Of a stretch of 64,000 nt of DNA, positions 8,959 through 17,307 are shown one piece after another (the stretch's first letter is position 1; the number at the start of each line of letters is the position of its first letter). The position numbers and the translations under genes were made by a program. The stretch covers positions 372,001 through 436,000 of the forward strand of contig NZ_JAALDK010000002.1 of the NCBI RefSeq assembly GCF_013366925.1, given 5' to 3'. The notes under the pieces are model-generated. The model was not told the origin of the DNA. It made no database searches and saw nothing but the letters and a program-made list of their open reading frames with translations. The DNA comes from Paraburkholderia youngii. GTDB taxonomy: Bacteria; Pseudomonadota; Gammaproteobacteria; Burkholderiales; Burkholderiaceae.

Positions 8959-10077
8959 CTACTTCACGTTCGCGCCAACAACCTGATCCCAGCCTTTGGT
9001 CACGATGTCCTTCGTGGCGTTCTGCTGATCGAGCGTCGGAAAGACCGCGCTGCTGTAGGCCGATGCAGGCGGCAGCTTCGCGAGCAGCGCCGGCGGCACC
9101 TTCTTCTGCGCGACGAGTTCGTTGTAGCGCATCGGATGACAATAACCCGCAAGCCAACCGAGCTGCCCCTCGTCAGAGTAGAGGAATTCCATCCACAGCT
9201 TCGCGGCATTCGGATGAGGCGCATAGGCACTGATCGCCTGCACATAGACGCCCGCCACCACCCCTGTCTTCGGCACAATGACTTGTACCTTCGGATTGCC
9301 TTTGAGCGTGTCCCGATCGGCAAGCGCGTTGTAATCCCAACGCACGATGATCGGCGTCGTGCCCTGCGCCAGTGACGCGGCCTTGCCGATCACGGGCACG
9401 AAGTTGCCGCTCTTGTTCAGATCGGCGAAGAACTTGAGACCCGTTTGGTCAGCCTTTGCTGCTTCGCCTTTGCCTTGCGAAAGGCCCGCGGCATAAACAG
9501 CCTGAATGGCCTGATTCGCCGAGCGCGGGTCACCGGCGAGCGAGACTGCATTGCGGTAGTCCGATTTGAGCAGATCGCCCCAATCGGCCGGCGCCTTGTC
9601 GATCATGTCCGCGTTGACTTCGAACGCAAGCACGCCGTAGTAGTCGCCGTACCAGTAACCTTCCGCATCCTTGGAAGCTGCGGGGATCGAGTCCCACGTC
9701 GATACCTTGTAAGGCTGCAACAGGCCTTCTTTTTTCGCAGACGGTCCGAACGACAGGCCGACATCGATCACGTCGGGCGATTGCGGTCCCTTGTTGCCTT
9801 TGTTCGCCTTGATCGCTTCGATCTCATCCCCCGAGCCTGCATCAGGGTTCAGTTCGTTGACGTGGATGCCGTACTTCTTCTGGAATGCGGCGATCAGCGA
9901 GCCGTACCCGCACCAGTCATGCGGCAGGGCGATCGTGGTCAACTGCCCTTCCTGTTTGGCGGCGGCCACGAGCGCGTCCGGTGGCGCCGCCGATGCAGGG
10001 TTAATGCCCCCCGCAGCGAGTCCAGCCGTTGCGGAGATCGAAAGGACACGGCCCGCCCAGATACGCTTCATCGTCAT
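8959..10077 (-). CDS. ABC importer periplasmic binding protein (AfuA/PotD/PhnS type)
   Basis: A 372-residue exported solute-binding protein. A signal peptide (KRIWAGRVLSISATAGLAAG, cleavage after ASA) precedes a two-lobed binding domain with the class features ELNPDAGSGDEIEA, SPDVIDVGLSFG and YSDEGQLGWLAGY. It heads the operon with two permeases and an ATPase. The family takes polyamines, ferric ion, thiamine, phosphate esters or 2-aminoethylphosphonate; nothing here decides between them. Translation may start at ATG 10077 or at 10071 (MKR). Its operon has no sulfur enzyme, so it may be unrelated to the sulfur genes. Confidence 0.85.
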   Translation of the reverse strand: MTMKRIWAGRVLSISATAGLAAGGINPASAAPPDALVAAAKQEGQLTTIALPHDWCGYGSLIAAFQKKYGIHVNELNPDAGSGDEIEAIKANKGNKGPQSPDVIDVGLSFGPSAKKEGLLQPYKVSTWDSIPAASKDAEGYWYGDYYGVLAFEVNADMIDKAPADWGDLLKSDYRNAVSLAGDPRSANQAIQAVYAAGLSQGKGEAAKADQTGLKFFADLNKSGNFVPVIGKAASLAQGTTPIIVRWDYNALADRDTLKGNPKVQVIVPKTGVVAGVYVQAISAYAPHPNAAKLWMEFLYSDEGQLGWLAGYCHPMRYNELVAQKKVPPALLAKLPPASAYSSAVFPTLDQQNATKDIVTKGWDQVVGANVK

Positions 10078-10841
10078 CGCTGTTTCCGAAAGGAAGGTAG
10101 TGCGTTGAGGGGATCCGCCGATTGCTGAAGCAGGCTAGATTTAAATCCAGAAATTTGCAAGCTGCCAAAAAAGTGCAACTTCACGTTTTGGCGGATCTGA
10201 GCCGCGCACCGTCGCGCCGACGAAACCCTGATTGCCTGATCCCACAATCGAGCATTTCATCTGTGGCAGAAAGACCGTCAAGCGTGTCTATGCGCACCAT
10301 CGTCACGAGCTCGGTCGATGTCGCGCTCCGATTGCGCAGCGCATCAGAAACGCCTGAGAGCGCGCGGGCCATGCTCGGGCGGCCGCCACCACCGGCCCGA
10401 TAACCGTGCTGGACATCGGTAGTTCTAGTTGACGCCAGACAGACGTCGGTTGATCCTATGCCGAATCTATGCACAAGCTGGCGTGATCAGCGGTACTCAG
10501 GGCATCGCGCGATGCAGTTCTCCCGATACGAGTCCTCGGGATTGACCGCTATACGGTCTGCACTGCCGCGTCGCCCACGAGGGTCTGGTCGCGCCGCATA
10601 GCTGACAACGACGCAGAATCGCGCAGTGAGTTGGTTGCTTCGTGACTGAACAGAAGATTGACGATTTCGCGTGTCGGCATGCTGGTCATGAACGTGGACA
10701 TTTTTCCGGGGCGAAAGCAGCGGCACCGCAAGATTTCATTGCTCGGTTCCGGCCGGGTATCTTCAGGCAAGATCAGAAAAAACACGTGGTGTCGTTTGTT
10801 CAGGCCGCCGAACTGGAACAGGTACCACTGTCGGGCGCTTC
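10078..10841. other. Gap of 760 bases, one possible micro-gene
   Basis: The part next to the binding-protein gene (10100-10200) is AT-rich and likely holds the importer operon's promoter on the minus strand. The only credible frame in the rest is the 50-codon frame listed at 10549. I see no RNA gene or element end. Confidence 0.4.
10549..10701 (-). CDS. Possible 50-residue protein, unknown
   Basis: A short frame starting at ATG with GGAAAA a few bases upstream. The peptide looks natural, with a helix (TREIVNLLFSHEA) and a basic stretch (AMRRDQTLVG), and no membrane segment. It is close to the phoU stop on the same strand, 140 bases downstream of it. I do not recognise a family and the call could be wrong. 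Confidence 0.3.
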   Translation of the reverse strand: MSTFMTSMPTREIVNLLFSHEATNSLRDSASLSAMRRDQTLVGDAAVQTV

Positions 10842-11549
10842 TCAATCATCCAGGGCCTCGCGCTCAAGTCGGTCGCGCGAAATGTGACGGACATCCTTGC
10901 CCTTGACAACATAGATGACAAGTTCTGCCAGATTCTTTGCGTGGTCACCGATCCGTTCGATAGCCGACGCAATGGACACGTAGTCGAGCGCGGAAGAGAT
11001 CATGCGGGGATTCTCCGCCATGAATGTTGGCAGTTTGCGCACGAATGCGCGGTACTGCTCATCGATCGCCTCATCCTCACTCATAATCCGGGCTGCCTCA
11101 ACCGTATCGAGCCGCGCGAATGCAGCAAGCGCGTTGTGGAAGATCGTTCCCGCCATCTGACCGGATGACCGGATTTCCGCGATATTCATGCTCCTGCCCG
11201 CAGCGTCATTCGCGATTTTGCGCGTCCGCTTTGCGATCTTGCGCGCTTCGTCCCCTGCGCGCTCGAGATTGCTGATCCCCTTTGAGAAGGCCAACAGTCG
11301 ACGCAGATCGGACGCGATGGGCTGGCGCCGCGCAATGATGTTGCTGCAGTCGGCATCGATCTCGACTTCCATCGCATTGAGTCGATGCTCCGCATCAACC
11401 ACCTTCTCGACCAGACCCATGTCGAAGCGGCTGAGCGCCTCCATCGCATCGGCCAGTTGGGACTCAACCAGTCCACCCATTTCGAAAAATCTCGACGACA
11501 GGTGCTCCAGGTCAGCATCGAACTGCCTGGAAATGTGCTTGTCTGACAT
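10842..11549 (-). CDS. phoU: PhoU-like phosphate regulator
   Basis: PhoU links the PstSCAB phosphate importer to the PhoR/PhoB two-component system and keeps the Pho regulon off when phosphate is plentiful. The 235-residue protein is all helical with the two PhoU repeats and their metal-binding signatures: ERAGDEARKIAKRTRKI in the first and IERIGDHAKNLAELV in the second. The usual pst and phoB genes are absent here, so it is an orphan copy. It is transcribed away from an RHH-like gene 65 bases upstream. Confidence 0.9.
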   Translation of the reverse strand: MSDKHISRQFDADLEHLSSRFFEMGGLVESQLADAMEALSRFDMGLVEKVVDAEHRLNAMEVEIDADCSNIIARRQPIASDLRRLLAFSKGISNLERAGDEARKIAKRTRKIANDAAGRSMNIAEIRSSGQMAGTIFHNALAAFARLDTVEAARIMSEDEAIDEQYRAFVRKLPTFMAENPRMISSALDYVSIASAIERIGDHAKNLAELVIYVVKGKDVRHISRDRLEREALDD

Positions 11550-11583
11550 AGAAAACTCCCTCTTTCCAGAACGACGATAAACT

Positions 11584-11603
11584 GTTTGTACGGTTTGTCA
11601 AAC
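11584..11603. promoter_or_regulatory. GTTTG/CAAAC repeat between divergent genes
   Basis: The 65-base gap between phoU and the RHH-like gene contains GTTTG at 11584-11588 and again at 11593-11597, and its inverse CAAAC at 11599-11603. Short repeated half-sites next to the start of a ribbon-helix-helix-like gene would suit an autoregulatory operator. No direct evidence beyond the repeat and its place. Confidence 0.25.
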
Positions 11604-11614
11604 CTGAAAAAACC

Positions 11615-12040
11615 ATGAAGCCAAAGGCTACCAGGAACAGAAGCGGCAAGCGGGCGCATGTATCCCCGGACGACGGTGCCAACGAAGCGGTGGCCGGCGG
11701 GAAGTCAGTCCAGACTGTGCAAGACCGACGTGTTGCGGACAAGCCACAGACCCGGAAGGCGATGTCTGTTGAAGCGCCTTCTGCGCGCGCTGTCCGGCAC
11801 CGCAGGGAGCATGTCAACCAGGAAAAAGTCGTGCGCGACACCTTCACGATGCCCAGGAGGGACTACGAACAGCTCGCGGTACTCAAGCAGCGGTGCCTCG
11901 ATGCTGGCCTGGACGTGAAGAAGAGCGAACTCGTCCGTGCAGGGCTGCTTCTGCTGGCATCTGAGCCAACGAAACGTCTTCTTGCGGCCGTCAAGGCGGT
12001 CGAACCGGTCAAGACCGGTCGGCCGCCGAAATCGAAGTGA
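11615..12040 (+). CDS. Small RHH-like basic protein, probable DNA binder
   Basis: A 141-residue protein with a basic, Ala/Pro-rich, probably disordered first half and a compact C-terminal part. The segment VRDTFTMPRRDYEQLAVLKQ followed by a helix with KKSELVRAGLLLLASEP has the beta-strand, helix, helix spacing of ribbon-helix-helix DNA-binding proteins. The tail ends TGRPPKSK, an AT-hook-like GRP motif. It is divergent from phoU and could regulate that promoter; this is inference. Starts at ATG 11615. Confidence 0.65.
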   Translation: MKPKATRNRSGKRAHVSPDDGANEAVAGGKSVQTVQDRRVADKPQTRKAMSVEAPSARAVRHRREHVNQEKVVRDTFTMPRRDYEQLAVLKQRCLDAGLDVKKSELVRAGLLLLASEPTKRLLAAVKAVEPVKTGRPPKSK

Positions 12041-12144
12041 GCCGCGCTCGCGGCCAAACAGGAGACGCCCCTATGCTGGCTCTCCTGTGTGCGCCTGCCT
12101 GCGAAGGAATCGAACCGGTAACTGTCAGGTCTTGACCAGTCAAA

Positions 12145-12291
12145 TCAGTGCCGGTCATGGCAAAACAGATCATCGACGAGCTTGCACGCGGCGTTGTATC
12201 CGCCCATGAGCGCGTCGGCCTCTGTTGCGAAGGGACGGCCGCGCGCTTCGCCAAAGCGCAACGGTGAAAACACGTCGCGTGTGATGAGCAA
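12145..12291 (-). CDS. Possible 48-residue protein or remnant, TTG start
   Basis: On the minus strand a frame begins with TTG (LLITRDVFSPLRFGEARGRP) and runs to a TGA at 12145, with a natural-looking end (ADALMGGYNAACKLVDDLF). It overlaps the end of the SulP remnant in another frame. Either it is a small real gene whose start lies in the remnant, or it is the 3' piece of a second broken gene joined to SulP by a deletion. No ATG or good ribosome binding site is seen. Confidence 0.35.
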   Translation of the reverse strand: MLITRDVFSPLRFGEARGRPFATEADALMGGYNAACKLVDDLFCHDRH

Positions 12292-12799
12292 CGGACTTCG
12301 CGATTGAGAGAGCCTCCATCAAACCGAGAGACGCAATCGCAACCGCGCTCGACGATAGCTGGCCGATCCAGTTCCAGTGAATCTCCGGAATATGCGGCGA
12401 CGGCAGCCCCGACTTCAATGTGCCGATGACGGCCACCGCGGTATGCCCGCCTTGCTCCAACCTCGTCCAGCCGAGCGCGTACGCAGCCCCCGAAACGATT
12501 ATCGGCACCACGAACATATCGATTTGCGGCAACCGGTAACGCCGCACCGCGCGACGCAGCAGCAACGCCAGCACGACCGAAGCGACACTGACGGCGGCGG
12601 CCTTCAGATTGATGGGGTCGCCTGTCAGCGTCAGCCAGAGCCTATACAGCACATGCCGGTGGCCTGAACCCTTCTCGCGCACGCCCAACGCATTGCCAAT
12701 CTGCCCGATCGCCAGCAGCACCGCCGCGCCCGCCATGAAACCGAGGATGACCGACTCGACCCCGCCCTGCTGACGGCAATTCAAGCAATATGAATGCAA
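12270..12799 (-). pseudogene. SulP-family anion (sulfate) permease remnant
   Basis: The frame reads as an internal piece of a SulP permease: GFMAGAAVLLAIGQIGNALG, then two or three membrane segments (SVASVVLALLLRR, DMFVVPIIVSGAAYALGW), and LGLMEALSIAKSVAHHTR, which matches the conserved SulP segment before the QxxxxQG box. The protein's front (about 100 residues) and the whole STAS-containing rest are missing. It is therefore dead as a transporter. SulP proteins move sulfate or bicarbonate across the inner membrane. Confidence 0.65.
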
Positions 12800-12823
12800 T
12801 GGACGACCCGACGAGCCAGGTGC

Positions 12824-13594
12824 CTAGTCCACGAACGCACGTTCGATGACATAGTGTCCCGGCGCATTGCTCTTGCCCTCCACGAGCCCCGCCCGTTTCA
12901 GCAATTCGGTCGTATCGGCAAGCATGGCCGTGCTGCCACACAGCATCACCCGGTCGCTTTTAGGCGAAAACGGCGCGACATCCAGGTCGGAAAACAGCTT
13001 GCCCGACGCAATCAGGTCGGTGATGCGCCCTTCGTTCTCGAACTCTTCGCGCGTCAGCGTGGGATAGTAGACGAGCTTTTCCTTGATCACGTCGCCGAGG
13101 TACTCATGGCCCGGCAGATCGTGTTTGATGTAATCCATATAGGCCAGTTCGCCTTTCAGGCGACAGGTGTGCGTAAGAATCACTCGCTCGAAACGGTCGT
13201 AGATGGCCGGATCGCGGATGATCGACATGAACGGCGCGAGACCCGTGCCTGTCGAGAGCATCCAGAGAGTTTTGCCGGGCAGCAGGTTATCCGCGACCAA
13301 CGTTCCCGTGGGCTTCTTGCCAATCAGGACGCTGTCACCGACGTTCAGATGCTGCAGACGGGACGTGAGCGGACCATGCTGCACCTTGATGCTGAAGAAC
13401 TCGAGATGCTCCTCGTAGTTCGGGCTCACGATGCTGTAGGCGCGCGCGAGCGGCTTGCCATCGACTTCGAGGCCGACCATCGTGAATTCGCCGTTATTGA
13501 AACGCAGACCCGGATCGCGTGAGCACGTAAAGCTGAACAGGGTGTCGGTCCAGTGATGAACCGACTGGACCGTTGCGATGTCGTACTTGCTCAT
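12824..13594 (-). CDS. fpr: Ferredoxin/flavodoxin-NADP reductase
   Basis: FAD enzyme of 256 residues that moves electrons between NADPH and ferredoxin or flavodoxin. The FAD-binding barrel carries RAYSIVSP near residue 51, and the NADP domain carries STGTGLAPF and CGSTAML. The C-terminus (HYVIERAFVD) matches the bacterial Fpr group that ends in an aromatic-containing tail over the flavin. It stands alone on the minus strand, with 230 bases upstream before the next small frame. It could help supply electrons or reduced flavin for the oxygenases further on, but that is inference. Confidence 0.9.
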   Translation of the reverse strand: MSKYDIATVQSVHHWTDTLFSFTCSRDPGLRFNNGEFTMVGLEVDGKPLARAYSIVSPNYEEHLEFFSIKVQHGPLTSRLQHLNVGDSVLIGKKPTGTLVADNLLPGKTLWMLSTGTGLAPFMSIIRDPAIYDRFERVILTHTCRLKGELAYMDYIKHDLPGHEYLGDVIKEKLVYYPTLTREEFENEGRITDLIASGKLFSDLDVAPFSPKSDRVMLCGSTAMLADTTELLKRAGLVEGKSNAPGHYVIERAFVD

Positions 13595-13745
13595 AGTTTG
13601 TTAGCCTCGGTATCTCGTCGTCCTTACCAGCCTCGCCCACAATAGCGAAGCCAGAGGAAGGATGCATTATGCAATGCGCGGCTCGCGACGACAGTCCGTG
13701 TTGCCGAATGACCGGAACGAAACCGGCCCCTTCACTCAGTTCGCC

Positions 13746-13964
13746 TTATTTCGCTCGCGCGCCCGGGAATTTGTCGATATACGGCGCGAGCGCTGAACGA
13801 AGCGAACCGTCATGCTTGCCGGACAACTCTCTTTCCAGGCACGCAAGAGCAAGCGCGACGATCAGGACGGCGACAAGGGTTCGGCGGCGCGCTCGCACGG
13901 CGTCGCCGCCTGGCACGCTCCAGACGCTGCCGGCATCCCTTTCACGTCCGACAGGCCAAGGCAT
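13746..13964 (-). CDS. Small single-span membrane protein, unknown
   Basis: A 72-residue protein starting at ATG with AGGAG about ten bases ahead, a strong site. A basic stretch (VRARRR) precedes one hydrophobic segment (TLVAVLIVALALACLE), then a short charged tail (ELSGKHDG, APYIDKFPG), so it should sit in the inner membrane with one span. No family recognised. The ribosome binding site and the clean membrane segment support it as a gene. Confidence 0.45.
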   Translation of the reverse strand: MPWPVGRERDAGSVWSVPGGDAVRARRRTLVAVLIVALALACLERELSGKHDGSLRSALAPYIDKFPGARAK

Positions 13965-14151
13965 TTTCAGCGCTCCTCGTTCCGTTCGATGTCAGGCTAG
14001 GTGTCGTGACCCAGCCCGCCGACTTGCCGACTCTTCTCCCGCGCATGCAGGAGTCTTCAGGCACATAGCCGATGGCTTCATCGCATTGTCATTCGCCCGC
14101 CTGGCGCGATGGAACGAATTTGTTCTGATATCCAAAGGAGCGCCGGTGACT

Positions 14152-14430
14152 GCGCGCCTCTTCGTAGGCATCGGTCGCCCGGCTCGCCAACGTATGCGCG
14201 GCCCGGTGGATATTGGGATTCTCGTACGCGTAGAAGCAGGTCAGCCGGTCGGTCACCGCCTGCGGCTTGTGTGTGGTCGCGGCATTGTCGAACCAGATCG
14301 GCTGCCTGCCGTTGACCCGCTCGTGCAGGATCGGGAAATCGCGCCGCACGGCGTTCACGTCGAAGCGCGGATGGACGGGCGGCGCGAGCGGCGTCGCACC
14401 GTACTGCGCGCCCGATGGAGTGCGCCGCGA
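14152..14430 (-). pseudogene. Cysteine desulfurase remnant, encapsulin-cargo type
   Basis: The frame reads as the N-terminal third of a class V, SufS-like cysteine desulfurase: FDVNAVRRDFPILHERVNG, IWFDNAATTHKPQAV and NPNIHRAAHTLASRATDAYE. These are the PLP-fold entry motifs (DNAATT and NIHR) of the family. The Pro/Ala-rich leader in front (GATPLAPPVHP) is like the N-terminal extension of desulfurases packaged in family 2 encapsulins; that link is from memory. After DAYEEAR similarity stops, so the PLP lysine and the active cysteine are lost. No encapsulin shell gene is nearby. Confidence 0.6.
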
Positions 14431-14660
14431 CCTCACGGGCGCCACATGTCGGCAACTTCGAGCAATGCGCCGGAGCTGGAAAGTAAAGAATAAAAAACTG
14501 TTTGTCATCGCACTGGCAGTCGGCCTCTAATTGCAAGCTCGACCTACGAGAGCTATCCCCTTTTTTCAGTAAATGTTCCTTATACGAATCGCAACGCGAA
14601 ATGAAATCGCCGTCAAGTGGGTTGCCCCGTACTGGCTCCAGTCTGGAGCAATCTTTTTGA

Positions 14661-15524
14661 ATGTTTATGTGGAACAAAATGGCTGACATTACTGATTCTC
14701 GCAACAGCCATGTCACTTCGACCCGGTTGTCCGCGGCCGTCTCGAAAGGCACGCTCTACAAGTGGATTTCGTGGATCGTTCCAGCACTGGTGCTGGTGCT
14801 CTGGCAAGTTGCGGCGCTCATTGGACTCATCTCGCCTCAGGTTCTTCCAGCCCCGAGCAGCGTCGCGGCAACCGCATTCGATCTGGCCCGCGACGGCGAT
14901 CTCTTCGTTCACCTCGGTGTTTCGCTGTTGCGTGCCGCGACAGGCTTCGCAATCGGCGGAACGATCGGACTTGCGCTGGGTATTCTGGTCGGCTTTTCAC
15001 CGCTCGCGCTGGCACTGCTCGATCGTTCAATCCAGATGGTGCGCGCGATTCCATTTCTCGCGATGCTGCCGCTCGTCATCGTCTGGTTCGGTGTCGGCGA
15101 GGTGGCGAAAATCTTCCTGGTCGCGCTCGCGGTGCTGTTCCCAATCTATATCAACACCATGCTTGGCATTCGCCAGATCGACCCGAAACTGATGGAGCTC
15201 GCGAAGGTCATCGGGCTGGATCGAGTCGCGATTGTGCGACGGATCATTCTGCCTGGCGCGATGCCATCGATCCTGACTGGCGTGCGTTATGCGCTGGCTC
15301 ATGCGTGGCTCGCGCTCGTCATTGCCGAAACGTTGGCGACGACGAAGGGCATCGGCTTCCTGGCCATGGATGCGCGCGAATTCCTGCAAACCAACGTCAT
15401 CGTATTGACCATGATCATCTACGCGATCATCGGCGTCGCGGCAGACGCGTCAGTGCGGCTGCTTGAAACGCGCTTCCTCTCATGGCACGCGAATTACGCC
15501 AAAAGGAGCCTACATGTCCGTTGA
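14661..15524 (+). CDS. Sulfonate-type ABC importer permease (SsuC-like)
   Basis: Inner-membrane permease of 287 residues with about six spans. The EAA docking loop reads ELAKVIGLDRVAIVRRIILP, and the stretch AIPFLAMLPLVIVWFGVGE is typical of the NitT/TauT/SsuC group. First gene of an operon with an SsuB-like ATPase, an SsuA-like binding protein and a DszC-like enzyme. The start may be ATG 14661 or the internal ATG 14679 (MADITD); neither has a strong ribosome binding site. The AT-rich 150 bases upstream probably hold the promoter. Confidence 0.9.
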   Translation: MFMWNKMADITDSRNSHVTSTRLSAAVSKGTLYKWISWIVPALVLVLWQVAALIGLISPQVLPAPSSVAATAFDLARDGDLFVHLGVSLLRAATGFAIGGTIGLALGILVGFSPLALALLDRSIQMVRAIPFLAMLPLVIVWFGVGEVAKIFLVALAVLFPIYINTMLGIRQIDPKLMELAKVIGLDRVAIVRRIILPGAMPSILTGVRYALAHAWLALVIAETLATTKGIGFLAMDAREFLQTNVIVLTMIIYAIIGVAADASVRLLETRFLSWHANYAKRSLHVR

Positions 15525-16257
15525 TTTCGCGTTGTCCCGCGAGACAGATATCGCGACGCTCACCGCTGAGCGAGTGAACCCGTCGTCTCTCGCAGTATCG
15601 GTGCGCGGTCTGCGGCGCCACTATGGCAGCCGGGTCGTGATAGACGCTCTGGATCTCGAGATCCGCGCAGGTGAATTCGTCGCGCTGCTCGGCGAAAGCG
15701 GATGTGGAAAGACCACCCTGCTGCGTGCGCTGGCCGGGCTCGATCGGCCCGACGCCGGCCAGATCAGCGCGCCCGAACGCCCTTCCGTCGTTTTTCAGGA
15801 GCACAGGCTACTGCCGTGGGCGACGCTGTGGGAGAACGTCGCGCTCGGTCATGAAACGTTGGTCGGTCGTGCCGGGGCGGCGCGTGCGTTAGCCGAAGTC
15901 GGGCTTGCCGGTCGGGAAGACGACTGGCCGCGCAACCTGTCCGGGGGACAGGCGCAACGCGTGGCGTTGGCGCGCGGCCTCGTTCGCGATCCTGCATTGC
16001 TGCTGCTCGATGAACCGTTTGCGGCGCTCGACGCGCTCACGCGGATCAAGATGCACGGACTCGTCAAGGAACTGGTCGCACGTCATCAGCCCGGCATTCT
16101 GCTCGTGACGCATGACGTCGATGAGGCGCTCGCGCTCGCCGACCGGATTCTGGTGATGCGCTCAGGGCGCATCGCTGTTTCCTTCCAACCCAAAAACCAT
16201 ACGCCGCAAGCACTGCGGTCGATCCTGCTCGAAGAGCTCGGCGTTCAGTCTCACTGA
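15514..16257 (+). CDS. Sulfonate-type ABC importer ATPase (SsuB-like)
   Basis: ATPase of 247 residues for the preceding permease. It shows Walker A GESGCGKTT, the Q-loop in FQEHRLLPW, signature LSGGQAQRVALARGL, Walker B LLLLDEPFAALD and the switch His in THDVDEAL. The FQEHRLLPW form is common in SsuB/TauB proteins. The start at ATG 15514 is set by AAAGGAG six bases ahead and overlaps the permease end by 11 bases, so the two are coupled. Replaces the need for a distant ATPase in this operon. Confidence 0.92.
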   Translation: MSVDFALSRETDIATLTAERVNPSSLAVSVRGLRRHYGSRVVIDALDLEIRAGEFVALLGESGCGKTTLLRALAGLDRPDAGQISAPERPSVVFQEHRLLPWATLWENVALGHETLVGRAGAARALAEVGLAGREDDWPRNLSGGQAQRVALARGLVRDPALLLLDEPFAALDALTRIKMHGLVKELVARHQPGILLVTHDVDEALALADRILVMRSGRIAVSFQPKNHTPQALRSILLEELGVQSH

Positions 16258-16292
16258 ACGCTTTTCCGCATGACCTTAAGGACCTGACAAGA

Positions 16293-17297
16293 ATGAACGA
16301 GTCTTCGCTGAACCGCCGCCAACTCTTGCGCGCGGCGGGCAGCCTGCTGGCCGGTGCCGCCGTCGGTAGTCTGCTTCCCGCTCGCGCCGCCGAGCCGCGC
16401 AAGCTGACACGCAACACCGATACGGTTCGTATCGGCTGGGGATACGGCAGCCTGCCGGACATTGCCAGACAGCGCGGCGTGTTTGCGAAGACCCTCGCTG
16501 CAAAGGGCATCAAGGTGGAATGGGTCGGACCGTTCCCGAATCATGCTCCGTCGATCCAGGCAGTCGTCGGTGGCAGCGCGGATTTCGGCTTCTGGGGATC
16601 GACGACGCCGGCGCTCGCCGCGATGCTGGCCGGTTCCCCGCTCGTATTCAACGCTTTCGACATCTATTCGCCGCGCTCGACGGCAATCATCGTGAAGAAA
16701 TCGAGCGGTATCAATTCGGTGGCCGATCTCGCGGGCCGCAAGGTCGCGATCAACCGGTCGGGGTTGGGTGAGTTCCTGCTGATCGCAGCGCTCGAAAAGC
16801 ATCATGTCGAGCGCAGCAAGGTCGAGTTCGTCTACCCGAATCCGCCCGATGCCGCACCGGCATTTGCGCAAGGCGTGGTCGACGCCTGGTCGATGTGGTC
16901 CCCTGGCGTGGACATCGCACGCTACACCAACGATGCCAGGGACATTTTCAACGAAGGACGCGACCTCGATTTCCTGATCGATTACAGTTCCCTCGTGACG
17001 CGCCGGAAATTTACCGAAGAGAATTCGGAGCTGATTCGCGCGGTCATCGATGCGTACTACGTCGAAGGTGCGTGGCAGTCGGCGCATCCCGGCGAATCCG
17101 AACAGCTCGTGCAGCAGGAAGCCAGATATCCGGATCAGGTGCGTGACTATCTGACGAGCCTCAAACGCGTCAACCAGTTCCACGAACCCGACGACACTGC
17201 GTTCATCGCGCAGTTCCAACGCGCCGCCGATTGGCTCGCGGAGCGCAAGATCATCAATTCGCGAATCAAGGTCGCGGATTACAGCGTCAAGGTTTAA
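16293..17297 (+). CDS. Sulfonate-type ABC binding protein (SsuA-like), Tat signal
   Basis: Periplasmic binding protein of 334 residues. The N-terminus NRRQLLRAAGSLLAGAAVGS is a twin-arginine signal peptide, so the protein is likely exported folded. The mature part has SsuA/NMT1-type motifs: RIGWGYGSLPDIARQRGVF, a glycine-rich GGSADFGFWG, and DLAGRKVAINRSG. The family carries alkanesulfonates, taurine or sulfate esters. It follows the ATPase by 35 bases and precedes the DszC-like gene, which suggests that the imported compound is the substrate of that enzyme. Confidence 0.9.
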   Translation: MNESSLNRRQLLRAAGSLLAGAAVGSLLPARAAEPRKLTRNTDTVRIGWGYGSLPDIARQRGVFAKTLAAKGIKVEWVGPFPNHAPSIQAVVGGSADFGFWGSTTPALAAMLAGSPLVFNAFDIYSPRSTAIIVKKSSGINSVADLAGRKVAINRSGLGEFLLIAALEKHHVERSKVEFVYPNPPDAAPAFAQGVVDAWSMWSPGVDIARYTNDARDIFNEGRDLDFLIDYSSLVTRRKFTEENSELIRAVIDAYYVEGAWQSAHPGESEQLVQQEARYPDQVRDYLTSLKRVNQFHEPDDTAFIAQFQRAADWLAERKIINSRIKVADYSVKV

Positions 17298-17307
17298 CGA
17301 GAGCCCA

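Noticed and set aside
12104..12116. GGTTCGATTCC on the minus strand, like a tRNA T-loop
   Set aside because: The flanking bases do not form a T-stem and no acceptor or anticodon arm can be drawn around it.
13669..14493. Plus-strand open frame of 274 codons
   Set aside because: Covers the small membrane gene and the desulfurase remnant on the other strand; Arg-rich with no motifs.
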